From Paenibacillus oryzisoli (GTDB lineage: Bacteria > Bacillota > Bacilli > Paenibacillales > NBRC-103111): a DNA stretch of 64,000 nt. Positions within the stretch are counted from its first letter, which is position 1. Every line of letters begins with the position of its first letter. The translations under genes were made by a program, and so were the position numbers. Under the pieces are notes generated by a model. That model saw only the letters and a program-made list of their open reading frames with translations, was not told the DNA's origin and ran no database searches. Positions 29,739-37,168 of this stretch are shown here, in pieces. Where the stretch lies: assembly GCF_001653565.1 (NCBI RefSeq), contig NZ_LYPB01000047.1:62001-126000 (forward strand). Direction: 5' to 3'.

Positions 29739-30521
29739 ATGCTCAACAAGTCAGATAAAACTTACAAAAATCGCCCCGTTCTATTCTCGCTATTCCTCGG
29801 CATTGTGCTGACTTTACTCATTTCTGTAGCATCAGCTGTAGCTACTGTGCGAGGCTTGGGAGAAACAGGTATGATGGTTGCCCAAGGATGCGCATTCCTT
29901 GTCATGGCGATGGCTGTTACCTTGTATATGCGAAGGAAAGACAGAACGATGGCCATCTATGGATTCAAGCGACTGACAGGAGCCAATACTAAGGATGCGT
30001 TGTATTATGTTCCGCTCGGTATCATTGTTTTAGTTCAACCTGTGATTGGCGGATTCAATAGCGAACTATCCTTAGGCAAGGTTGTCTTGATTGTCCTGTT
30101 TTCACTTGTGGTCGGGTATACCGAAGAGTCTATCTTCCGAGGGATCATTTGGGAAAAATTAAAGGATAGAGGTTCTCTGTTTTACATCCTCTTTTCCTCT
30201 ATCTTTTTTGGTATCCTACATATGGCCAATGCCCTAAATGGTCATGATTTGTTGTCGATTGCGCTCCAGATCATAAACGCGTTTCTCATTGGACTCATTT
30301 TAGCGTTACTAATTGTCCTTACGGCTCGTATTCTTCCGTTAATCATTTTCCATTTTATGTTCGATGCGCTGGCTCAGTTGACGAATGCAACCACAACAGC
30401 GAACGAAATATTTGTAGTTGCTGTACTAAATATCTGCTACTTGCTCTATGGCGCTTATTTAGTTGTTAGGCTAACACGCAAACGCCGAATGCGTACAATT
30501 CAGAATAGACCTTCCCTATAA
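29739..30521 (+). CDS. CPBP-family intramembrane metalloprotease-like protein
   Basis: A 260-residue polytopic membrane protein with about eight hydrophobic segments. The Abi/CPBP motifs are present: YTEESIFRGIIWE (paired Glu and Arg), FGILHMAN (His) and FHFMFDAL (His and Asp). Members are CAAX-type intramembrane proteases, and some give bacteriocin immunity or act in signalling. AGAGGTG precedes the ATG. It is a single gene ending in a strong terminator. Its target is unknown. Confidence 0.85.
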   Translation: MLNKSDKTYKNRPVLFSLFLGIVLTLLISVASAVATVRGLGETGMMVAQGCAFLVMAMAVTLYMRRKDRTMAIYGFKRLTGANTKDALYYVPLGIIVLVQPVIGGFNSELSLGKVVLIVLFSLVVGYTEESIFRGIIWEKLKDRGSLFYILFSSIFFGILHMANALNGHDLLSIALQIINAFLIGLILALLIVLTARILPLIIFHFMFDALAQLTNATTTANEIFVVAVLNICYLLYGAYLVVRLTRKRRMRTIQNRPSL

Positions 30522-30570
30522 AAAGCTGCCTAACAAGCAGGGATTCCCTACTTGTTAGGCAGCTTTTTTT
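30521..30570. terminator. Bidirectional rho-independent terminator
   Basis: AAAAGCTGCCTAACAAG (30521-30537) pairs with CTTGTTAGGCAGCTTTT (30551-30567). A T-run follows on the plus strand, and TTTTTAT follows on the minus strand. It serves the convergent CPBP gene and the Gly-rich gene. Confidence 0.95.
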
Positions 30571-30581
30571 CATGCAGCGAA

Positions 30582-31007
30582 CTATACTTCCTCATCCCTT
30601 TTTATAGGGTACGGGGGATACGGTGGGTAGGGCGGATAGTATGGCGGGTATGGATAAGGGTATTGATAATAAGGCGGATACTGATAATACGGTTGCGTCG
30701 CCGCACCATATAACAATGGCGCTACTACCCAAGGCAACACATTGTTGAAGCCGCCGCCGTGCGGATACCACCCGGGGCCGTGACCAATGCCCGGGCCTCC
30801 GGGGAAATGTCCTGGACCTCCGATGCCGCCAATACCTCCTGGGCCTCCAGGAAAATGACCGGGACCTCCAGGTCCACCGATACCTCCGATGCCTCCTGGG
30901 CCGTGTCCAATACCGCCAGGTCCACCGATGCCTCCAGGTCCATGGCCAATACCGCCGCCATGCCCTCCGAGCGGTGGACGAAATTCTTGATCTTCACGCT
31001 TCGTCAT
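30582..31007 (-). CDS. Gly/Pro/Tyr-rich coat-like protein
   Basis: A 141-residue low-complexity protein. A short charged start (MTKREDQEFRPP) is followed by a repeated Gly-rich segment (GGIGGPG and GHFPGGPG units), a short hydrophobic stretch (NNVLPWVVAPLLYG) and a Tyr/Pro-rich tail (YPPY repeats). I chose the ATG at 31007. The frame is open to 31136, but that part overlaps the previous gene and lacks a ribosome site. The composition resembles spore-coat or exosporium proteins of Bacillales. A spore location is inference. Confidence 0.7.
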   Translation of the reverse strand: MTKREDQEFRPPLGGHGGGIGHGPGGIGGPGGIGHGPGGIGGIGGPGGPGHFPGGPGGIGGIGGPGHFPGGPGIGHGPGWYPHGGGFNNVLPWVVAPLLYGAATQPYYQYPPYYQYPYPYPPYYPPYPPYPPYPIKRDEEV

Positions 31008-31051
31008 ATCGGAATCACTCACAATCCTCTGTATAGTTTGATTTCTTACTA

Positions 31052-31060
31052 TACTGTATG
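31052..31060 (-). promoter_or_regulatory. Possible mother-cell sigma factor -10 (CATACAGTA)
   Basis: It matches CATANNNTA, the -10 consensus of sporulation sigma K (similar to sigma E), about 45 bases before the Gly-rich protein's start. The -35 is not clear. It fits the coat-like composition but is a short motif. Confidence 0.3.
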
Positions 31061-31107
31061 TGTGCGATAGCCTACTCGGTGAATGAAAGCCCAAAAAATG
31101 GGCGGGG

Positions 31108-32073
31108 TTATTTTTTGTTAATACTAGCTTTTTCATCTTCTTTCATTTGCTCGTATTGTTCCTTGTACCTATCCGTGATAGAAGTATCATAACCGTTTTC
31201 ACTTAGCTTTGATTTCGTGTCATTGTTAAGTTGAGCAAATTGATTATCATATTGCTCAACTTTCGCGAGTCCTTCCAGGATCAAACTTGGATCTGGATTT
31301 GCTTTATATTGATCATATAGTGCTTGTAATGCAGCTTTTGCTTCTGCTTTTAGTTGATCCATTTTTGCTTCAGCATCAGCTCTAATCGAAGCTTCAGATG
31401 CTTTGATGGTGGATCCGCCACCGCCTCCACCACCAACCCCGCCACCAATTGGCGGCGTTACAACAGGCTTCGTCTCCGGTAATTTCACTTCAGGCTTCTT
31501 ATCTTCCTTCGTGTCGGCAGACACCGTATAAGTTTCCGGATTCCAGTTAATCGTTTTCCCGACAGACTCCGAGAAGAATCGGATCGGAACAAACAAACTG
31601 CCATCCACAATATACCCTGGTAATTCATCGGCCGGGCTCTTTTTTACACCATCAAAAACATAATTAATCTTCTCTTTATACACCTTCAAATTGCTTGGAG
31701 CCAATTTCGATTTATCGAACTTCTCATTACTTTTCGAGTAAACCTGCGTATTCAATTTATACTCACTGATATTGATTTTATCTGTTGCCTGAGGCTCTGC
31801 AATCGTTACCGTGTAGGTAGTTGGGTCCCAGTTGACCGCTTTATCTAGTGAGTAAGAAATGAATCGAATAGGGACATAAGTCGTGCCTTCATAAATAAAA
31901 CCTTGCTGACCCTCTGGAGGAGCGTATTCCTTCCCATCAAACGTAAAATGCATCGGAACCTGATACACATTCACATCCAATGGTGCTTGTGCTGCTGATG
32001 CTTGCGCAGTAATCCCCATCATAACCGCTAATGATAAACCTGTAATTACTTTCAGTCGTTGACTTGCTTTCAC
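31108..32073 (-). CDS. Secreted protein with two copper-amine-oxidase-like (stalk) domains
   Basis: A 321-residue exported protein starting with GTG at 32073. The signal peptide ends ITAQASAAQA. Two stalk domains follow (about 35-95 and 115-190) with the repeated signature GxxYVPIRFxSxSxxKxxNWxPxTYTV. A Pro/Gly-rich linker (GGGVGGGGGGGS) and a charged, probably coiled-coil C-terminal third come after. Such domains are common in Paenibacillus envelope proteins, and no oxidase residues are present. It is 23 bases downstream of the 187-residue membrane protein, so they probably share an operon. The role is unknown. Confidence 0.8.
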   Translation of the reverse strand: MKASQRLKVITGLSLAVMMGITAQASAAQAPLDVNVYQVPMHFTFDGKEYAPPEGQQGFIYEGTTYVPIRFISYSLDKAVNWDPTTYTVTIAEPQATDKINISEYKLNTQVYSKSNEKFDKSKLAPSNLKVYKEKINYVFDGVKKSPADELPGYIVDGSLFVPIRFFSESVGKTINWNPETYTVSADTKEDKKPEVKLPETKPVVTPPIGGGVGGGGGGGSTIKASEASIRADAEAKMDQLKAEAKAALQALYDQYKANPDPSLILEGLAKVEQYDNQFAQLNNDTKSKLSENGYDTSITDRYKEQYEQMKEDEKASINKK

Positions 32074-32096
32074 TTCCTGAACACCTCTTCTATGTA

Positions 32097-32660
32097 TTAT
32101 TGGGAGGAAACCACTTTCTGTACAGCTGCAATTTCGGCTGCGCTAAACTTCGTATAGGCAATTTTCTTCAGCTCCGCCTTCTTCTCAGGCGTCAATCCGC
32201 CGCTAGCCATTTGCCTAAGCTTGTTAAGTTCAGATGCCGAGAATCGGCTCATTACGAACTTAACTGCCTCATGCTTATTATCAAATTGAAGAGTTTCCTT
32301 CTTCTCTGTTGCAGTCGACTTCTTCGGTTCATTTCCCGTAGTTGCCTCTTGCCCCTGTGCGGTATTCACGTTGCTTACCTGACCAGCCGTATCCTTAGGC
32401 ATAACGCTTTCATTCGACTTATCATCAGAGGCAGACTTCGATGTCTCAACACTCCGTGTACCAGCAGGAGGAATTTCAATTGTATCTGCAATAGCAGGCA
32501 AATCCATGGACGCCAACCATTCCTGGCTTGTCCCACTATCCATAACAAGTTGTTGGGCTAATTTGTCAGCAATCACATTCATCGCGTAGCTATAAGCCGT
32601 ATATCCGCCTACTCCTAGCATACCTAGCACAATGACTGTCAGTATGAGTCTCTTTCTCAT
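32097..32660 (-). CDS. Membrane-anchored hypothetical protein, paralogue of the next gene upstream
   Basis: A 187-residue protein of unknown function. It has an N-terminal membrane helix (LILTVIVLGMLGVGGYTAYSY), a low-complexity Ser/Thr/Lys/Glu-rich middle (about 65-120) and a conserved C-terminal helical domain with FSASELNKLRQMASGGLTPE. The same domain in the 32698 gene reads LSASDLQLFAKMAGNGISPE. The topology suggests the C-terminal domain faces outside. It sits between its paralogue and the stalk-domain gene, in the same direction and with short gaps. Confidence 0.72.
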   Translation of the reverse strand: MRKRLILTVIVLGMLGVGGYTAYSYAMNVIADKLAQQLVMDSGTSQEWLASMDLPAIADTIEIPPAGTRSVETSKSASDDKSNESVMPKDTAGQVSNVNTAQGQEATTGNEPKKSTATEKKETLQFDNKHEAVKFVMSRFSASELNKLRQMASGGLTPEKKAELKKIAYTKFSAAEIAAVQKVVSSQ

Positions 32661-32697
32661 CTCAACCCCCTACTGTCGATTAACAGTTGTTATTTCA

Positions 32698-33399
32698 TTA
32701 CTTTGTAGCTTTCGGCTGCGTATCTGCATATTTCTTCCCTTGGCTCAAGCCATACTTCGCTGCAATACCAATCAATTGGTTATACTCGTCTTCCGTTAGC
32801 TTCTGCAAAATAATATCCTTGGCTTTCTTCTTCTCTTCAGGAGATATGCCATTGCCAGCCATCTTCGCAAATAGTTGGAGATCAGACGCACTTAATTTCT
32901 TCATAAGCACCGAAGTCACAGAAGCCTTCTCCTTAAGCGTAATCGCTTCCTGTACTTCTTTCGCCTTCTCCGTCGTAATTTGAGCCTCGTAGCCTGTCCC
33001 ATTCTTCGTAGCTGCTGGAGTTGGTGTAGGCACCTGTTCAATACCCTTAGAATCATTTGATTTCTGAGTAGATGAATCAGTAGCTTGTTTCTCCAGTGAC
33101 GTACCGGTAGGAACCGACGTCCCTTGCGGTCTTAACGTAGACACCTCATCTAGCTTCTTCACATCAGGATTATTAAGCTCCTTCGATTCAGTTGTTGCCA
33201 TTGTCATACTATTACCATCAGAAGCTATCACACTAGATTCTTCATCAGCCGCTTGACTAATCTCCGAAGGAATCGAGGGAATCATAGAATTCAGGAAATA
33301 TGACATCGCTATATTCATGCCTAAATACCCAATGACAAGCAGCATAACAGCACTACTTCCGATCCAGATTAGTCGCTTCGTCCACTTCTTTTTCTTCAT
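32698..33399 (-). CDS. Membrane-anchored hypothetical protein, paralogue of 32097-32660
   Basis: A protein of about 233 residues of unknown function. It has a positively charged start (MKKKKWTKRL), one membrane helix (IWIGSSAVMLLVIGYLGMNIA), a low-complexity linker with many Ser/Thr, and a C-terminal helical domain homologous to that of the downstream gene. I chose the ATG at 33399 with GGTG just upstream. A TTG at 33414 in the same frame is possible. It is the first gene of a probable three-gene envelope operon with 32097 and 31108. Confidence 0.7.
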   Translation of the reverse strand: MKKKKWTKRLIWIGSSAVMLLVIGYLGMNIAMSYFLNSMIPSIPSEISQAADEESSVIASDGNSMTMATTESKELNNPDVKKLDEVSTLRPQGTSVPTGTSLEKQATDSSTQKSNDSKGIEQVPTPTPAATKNGTGYEAQITTEKAKEVQEAITLKEKASVTSVLMKKLSASDLQLFAKMAGNGISPEEKKKAKDIILQKLTEDEYNQLIGIAAKYGLSQGKKYADTQPKATK

Positions 33400-33488
33400 A
33401 TCATCACCAGCCAAGTCACATAATGGATATCTTTATTATAAACTCTATGAGTCAATAAGTCACATATTGTAGCGAAAACGCAAAAAAA

Positions 33489-33507
33489 ATGCACCACCAG
33501 GTGCATT
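33489..33507 (-). terminator. Terminator-like hairpin without an assigned gene
   Basis: TGCACC and GGTGCA pair around a short loop, and the minus strand continues with eight T. No supported gene lies immediately upstream on that strand, so it may be a second terminator for the riboswitch unit or a relic. Confidence 0.6.
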
Positions 33508-33612
33508 GGAACGCAAAAATAATCGCTACATAAAGCAAGCGACATGTTTCGACATACTTTTCAATTTATAACGATTATATTCAAAAGTAATATACATCTT
33601 ACACAGGAGATG

Positions 33613-33756
33613 ATGCGATTGCCTAACTACTACTTTTCAGAAGTATGGACCCCATTGAAACTACTAGGTATCAAGCTTTTCAAAGATGATGAAGGCGACA
33701 TTTGGATCAAATGTTGGGGATTTAAACGCAGGCGATTCTCAAATAGTACCAAATAA
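33613..33756 (+). CDS. Doubtful small ORF (about 47 residues)
   Basis: It begins MRLPNYYFSEVWTPLKLLG and ends with a basic tail (CWGFKRRRF). AGGAG lies close upstream, and a TTG at 33619 would give better spacing. The composition looks protein-like, but there is no recognised family and no terminator. It could be a gene fragment. Confidence 0.3.
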   Translation: MRLPNYYFSEVWTPLKLLGIKLFKDDEGDIWIKCWGFKRRRFSNSTK

Positions 33757-33889
33757 TTAGTTTTGTACAAGCTCTACTTACAACCATTATACCTGAGGAT
33801 TTGAAACTTGCAGAGGGACCAGAGTCATGGTCAACAGACCTAATTTCTGTTTAAAACAATACCGCGGCAACATTCAACGAACAACCAAA

Positions 33890-33910
33890 AAAGCACCCTC
33901 AGGGTGCTTT
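33890..33910 (-). terminator. Rho-independent terminator of the riboswitch-controlled small gene
   Basis: AAAGCACCC and GGGTGCTTT form a nine-pair stem with a three-base loop, followed on the minus strand by TTTTTTGG. It starts two bases beyond the stop of the 42-codon gene. Confidence 0.9.
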
Positions 33911-33912
33911 CA

Positions 33913-34041
33913 TTATGTATACAGTTTCGTACGATGATAACTAATTTTATTAAAAATCTTCGTCCGCTCCACATCACAAATGCAACTCTCCAGGATAACC
34001 TCATTAAATCTCAGCCAAAAAGAATGCCAATACTTATCCAT
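33913..34041 (-). CDS. Small protein (42 residues) under a c-di-GMP riboswitch
   Basis: A compact gene with every expected part: GAGGAGGG (34048-34055) six bases before the ATG at 34041, 42 codons, TAA at 33913, then a terminator two bases later. The protein starts MDKYWHSFWLRFNEVILESC, is rich in aromatic residues at its N-terminus, has two Cys (20 and 22) and a basic C-terminal half ending KLYT. It has no signal peptide or membrane helix and no family I recognise. The cyclic-di-GMP-I aptamer directly upstream implies control by the motility/biofilm second messenger. It lies between the exopolysaccharide cluster and small envelope genes. The function is unknown. Confidence 0.7.
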   Translation of the reverse strand: MDKYWHSFWLRFNEVILESCICDVERTKIFNKISYHRTKLYT

Positions 34042-34080
34042 CTCAATCCCTCCTCGATTTCACATAAATCACTGGGAGGC

Positions 34081-34173
34081 ACGATGATTCGGAAGCTGGC
34101 TGACATACTGGCATAACCAGCTTAGTCCCTATAGCTTTGCGTCACTGATTTTCATCAGCTTTGCCATTATCGT
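34081..34173 (-). promoter_or_regulatory. Cyclic-di-GMP-I (GEMM-I) riboswitch
   Basis: Read on the minus strand the element shows GGCAAA, a P2 hairpin CTGAT-GAAA-ATCAG with its GAAA tetraloop, the invariant GACGCAAAGC, GGGACTAAG, a P3 hairpin CTGG-CCAG, then GTCAGCCAGCTTCCG. P1 closes as ACGAT with ATCGT. P1 is extended by TCACATAAATC pairing with GATTTATGTGA (outer arms at 34176-34186 and 34060-34070). Between the P1 arm and the gene lies CCTCCC (34074-34079), complementary to the ribosome site at 34048-34055, so translational control is likely. No terminator lies between aptamer and gene. Confidence 0.92.
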
Positions 34174-34201
34174 CCGATTTATGTGATTGACTTGTATACT
34201 C

Positions 34202-34229
34202 ATTGTAGCAAAAGCAAGAAATGCGGCAA
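34202..34229 (-). promoter_or_regulatory. Candidate sigma-A promoter of the riboswitch transcript
   Basis: On the minus strand TTGCCG (34224-34229) and TACAAT (34202-34207) are 16 bases apart, placing the start of transcription about 20 bases before the aptamer. Confidence 0.55.
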
Positions 34230-34647
34230 TGGTCTGTTTGTCGTGATTATTGATTTGGAGGGAGGGGCGGAAGTACTAGGTTACAAGTTCTCCTCATTTA
34301 CTCAAGTAGAAGTTCATCCACTTTCGAAAATTAGACGAGTATTTCTATTTTGTGTTTGCCCAAATAAATTAATAAATGTCGATGGAACTTATCTCTGAAA
34401 AGCTCATTGATAAGTGAAAAATCCACAGCTTAAGAGTGATAATTATTAACAAACTGTGTTATTGCAAAGAAAGATATTCATATGTAGGTGATTGGTGTTA
34501 AAAAGTGTGTGAATTTAATATCCAGTCAAAAGCCTCGTTGAAAAAATCTTTTCTTTTCAACTTTAACCATTAACTAGAAATACACTTAATGATATCGATT
34601 TGCAATCATATATTAATCTGTTTTTTCTCCACTCGTCCTAATTTTAT
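34230..34647. other. AT-rich gap after the exopolysaccharide cluster
   Basis: Nothing supported is seen between the riboswitch promoter and the WecC-type gene. A plus-strand ORF at 34183-34398 overlaps the riboswitch and lacks a ribosome site. No clear terminator for the leftward exopolysaccharide genes was found. Confidence 0.5.
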
Positions 34648-35868
34648 TTATAGTTTATATGCATCATCAAATGTACAAATATTCTTTGTATCTAGAATAA
34701 TCTTACCTTTTATAAGATTCATATTATATTTGATATGATCGTGTCCCACCATAATAACAAGTATTTCTATTTCGTTTAAGAAATCCTCGAAATTCATAAA
34801 TTGATGATCAACGATTCTTTTCTTAACAAAAGGGTCGAATATTTTAACACCAAATGCCAAATGCTCATCCATTCTCTCTAACAATTGAAGTGTTGGACTT
34901 TCTCTTGTATCGTCAACATTCTCTTTATATGTTAAACCATAAATACCTACTTTCGATATATCTTTTATATCATGTTTCCTCATAATATCTCTAATTCTGC
35001 CTAATACATGCCTTGGCATAGAATCATTTATTTTTCGTGCTGTTAATATAAGATTAGTTAGATCAGGATAATCTCCAACTAAGAACCATGGGTCTACAGA
35101 AATACAATGTCCCCCCACACCAGGACCAGGTTGTAATATATCAACTCTTGGATGTTTATTTGCGATTCTAATAATCTCATAAACATTCATTTTATCAGTA
35201 CGACAAATTTTTGCTAATTCATTAGCAAATGCAATATTAATATCTCTATAAGTATTTTCTACAACTTTTGACATTTCCGCCGATCTTATATCTGTTATCA
35301 CTATCTCTGCCTTGCAAAAATGTGAATATAAACCCTTTATTTTTTCAGCAATTTCTGGGTTATCTGCCCCAATTGTTCTTGAATTATTTTCGAGTTCAAA
35401 AATCATATTGCCTGGGATAATTCTTTCAGGTGCGTGTAATAAATGTACATCTTCCCCAATTACAAACCCTCTTTCTTCTATTACTAGCCGAACATATTTG
35501 TCAATTGTACCTGGAGAAATTGTTGATTCTATGATTATGGCTGCACCTTTCTCGCAAATATCAAGAATACTGTTTACTGCTGAAACTACATACTTCGAGT
35601 CAAGTTTCTTACTTTCTTTAAGATAAGGTGTTGGTACTGCAATAATATATGTATGTGTTTTTTGATATTCTGTAGTAAATTCAATCCCATTTGCAATAGC
35701 TTCTTGAAAAAGTTCTTTTAGACCCTTTTCTTCAAAGGTCACTTTCCCTTCATTTAAAGTAGTTATGAGTTCAATATTGTAATCAGTTCCTACTACTTTA
35801 ACTCCATACTTCGCGATCATTAATGCTGTAGGAAGACCAATGTAACCTAAACCTATAATATTTATCAT
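34648..35868 (-). CDS. wecC: UDP-sugar dehydrogenase (WecC-type, UDP-ManNAc dehydrogenase-like)
   Basis: A 406-residue NAD-dependent nucleotide-sugar dehydrogenase forming a uronic acid. The Rossmann motif GLGYIGLPTA is at 5-14, and the catalytic Cys255 is in PGVGGHCISVDPWF. The WDP-like SVDPWF and the family order suggest a WecC/CapL-type UDP-N-acetylmannosamine (or other UDP-HexNAc) dehydrogenase rather than UDP-glucose dehydrogenase. GAGGGG precedes the ATG. It is the last gene of the exopolysaccharide cluster. No UDP-GlcNAc 2-epimerase is in the window, so its substrate must come from elsewhere. Confidence 0.88.
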   Translation of the reverse strand: MINIIGLGYIGLPTALMIAKYGVKVVGTDYNIELITTLNEGKVTFEEKGLKELFQEAIANGIEFTTEYQKTHTYIIAVPTPYLKESKKLDSKYVVSAVNSILDICEKGAAIIIESTISPGTIDKYVRLVIEERGFVIGEDVHLLHAPERIIPGNMIFELENNSRTIGADNPEIAEKIKGLYSHFCKAEIVITDIRSAEMSKVVENTYRDINIAFANELAKICRTDKMNVYEIIRIANKHPRVDILQPGPGVGGHCISVDPWFLVGDYPDLTNLILTARKINDSMPRHVLGRIRDIMRKHDIKDISKVGIYGLTYKENVDDTRESPTLQLLERMDEHLAFGVKIFDPFVKKRIVDHQFMNFEDFLNEIEILVIMVGHDHIKYNMNLIKGKIILDTKNICTFDDAYKL

Positions 35869-35902
35869 TTGTTAAACCCCTCTATTACAAGATAGCTTTA
35901 GC

Positions 35903-37168
35903 TCAAATACCCTTGCTTAATTTATATATATATAAATAGAAAATTATATAAATTAAAGAATAAGTTAAAGTTATAATTGTTAAGAATATGTATATCTCCC
36001 CTCCCATTAATTTGCAAACCATATAAGAAAGAACCGATGCTATTATAAATAAATTGGACATATAAAATTCCATCTTTTGTTTCCCAGAGATAATCAACGC
36101 GGGAGCTAAAGCTGAAACTATAAACCTAAGCCCATACATTGGAGATAGAATTTGCACATAAACTCCTGCTTCATTCCACCCTCCCCCGAAAACTTGTCTA
36201 AATACAAATGGCCCTAACATAAATAATATTATTACCATAGGTATAGATAAACACAAAAGAAAAACGCTTATTATCTTTAGCGAACTCCTATAATTACCTA
36301 ACATTTTTTTTTCTTCAAATGCTCTTTGAAAAAAAACTTTTGATACATTCATACTAATCAAATTTAAAGGTAACCCTAAGATCCTATAAGAAATCGCGTA
36401 GAATCCAAAAACTGCTAGACCAAAGAGATCGATAATAAAAAAGTTTAGGATGGAGTATGCTGCTGTATTTATAAAATGTGCTGGCATAGAGAATCTTGGT
36501 AAATCTTTGTATTTAATTAAGGATGTTTTTATTCCTTTAAAAGTTACTTCCCTTAGTTTTCTTCTATTCTGATATAAGTGTTTTCCTTGTCTTTTAAACC
36601 CTACTAACATTCCTATTAATTGAGATAATAATAAACCTATTGATCCAAATTTTAAAAGACCAAAGACTAATACCCCTACATTTTGAGCCAATGTTCTAGT
36701 AACAATAACAGTTGAAATAATTTTGTACTCTTTATACCTGTTGTTATATGCGGTTAAGATATTAACAAACACTGTAATAAATAATACACCTATTACTAAA
36801 TAAGCGAATCCTCCAACTTTATCTGTTATTTGTGAATTCAATGTTAAATAAATATTAAAGCCTATTGTAATTAATATAATAAATACAAAAGAAACAAAAA
36901 TACTTCCAACAATTAATTGTACGATTTCATTTTCATCTTCTGCAGCTACAATTGCCTGATCATATTTTCCACACAAAACAGGCCCAAATATAGTTACTAC
37001 AGTCAATAATAAGGTATAAATACCTATCTCTTCAGGTGCATATAATCTTGTCATAAAAGGTGCTACTAAAACTGTAATTATTTGAGCAAGAAAAGATCCC
37101 ATTGTTAATTGGTAAATATATTTAAAATACTGTGATTCTAGCAGTACCTTTTTCAGTCTTATTTGCAT
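35903..37168 (-). CDS. Wzx-like polysaccharide flippase
   Basis: A 421-residue membrane protein with about twelve hydrophobic segments. Its N-terminal region GSFLAQIITVLVAPFMTRLYAPEEIGIYTL is typical of the polysaccharide transporter family. It moves lipid-linked repeat units across the membrane. The start overlaps the acetyltransferase gene by 47 bases, with AAGGAA ahead of the ATG, suggesting translational coupling. Codon use is strongly AT-rich. Confidence 0.88.
   Translation of the reverse strand: MQIRLKKVLLESQYFKYIYQLTMGSFLAQIITVLVAPFMTRLYAPEEIGIYTLLLTVVTIFGPVLCGKYDQAIVAAEDENEIVQLIVGSIFVSFVFIILITIGFNIYLTLNSQITDKVGGFAYLVIGVLFITVFVNILTAYNNRYKEYKIISTVIVTRTLAQNVGVLVFGLLKFGSIGLLLSQLIGMLVGFKRQGKHLYQNRRKLREVTFKGIKTSLIKYKDLPRFSMPAHFINTAAYSILNFFIIDLFGLAVFGFYAISYRILGLPLNLISMNVSKVFFQRAFEEKKMLGNYRSSLKIISVFLLCLSIPMVIILFMLGPFVFRQVFGGGWNEAGVYVQILSPMYGLRFIVSALAPALIISGKQKMEFYMSNLFIIASVLSYMVCKLMGGEIYIFLTIITLTYSLIYIIFYLYIYKLSKGI

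Larger units (their letters stand above)
33400..33888. other. Gene-poor stretch with one doubtful small ORF and a lone minus-strand hairpin
   Basis: This gap separates the paralogue operon from the riboswitch unit. It contains a terminator-like hairpin at 33489-33507 and a small plus-strand ORF (listed separately). No other supported gene is seen on either strand. Confidence 0.6.

Noticed and set aside
30759-31070. Regular DNA repeats in the Gly-rich gene considered as a CRISPR or tandem repeat array
   Set aside because: The periodicity follows the codons of GGIGGPG-type peptide repeats, with no separate spacers.
31008-31136. Upstream extension of the Gly-rich protein frame
   Set aside because: It overlaps the stalk-domain gene's end, has no ribosome site and would cover the likely promoter.
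32064-32561. 165-codon plus-strand ORF
   Set aside because: Antisense to the membrane-anchored paralogue; low-complexity Ser/Leu/Arg composition typical of a shadow frame.
34183-34398. Plus-strand ORF of 71 codons
   Set aside because: It overlaps the riboswitch promoter and outer stem, lacks a ribosome site and has no protein-like features.
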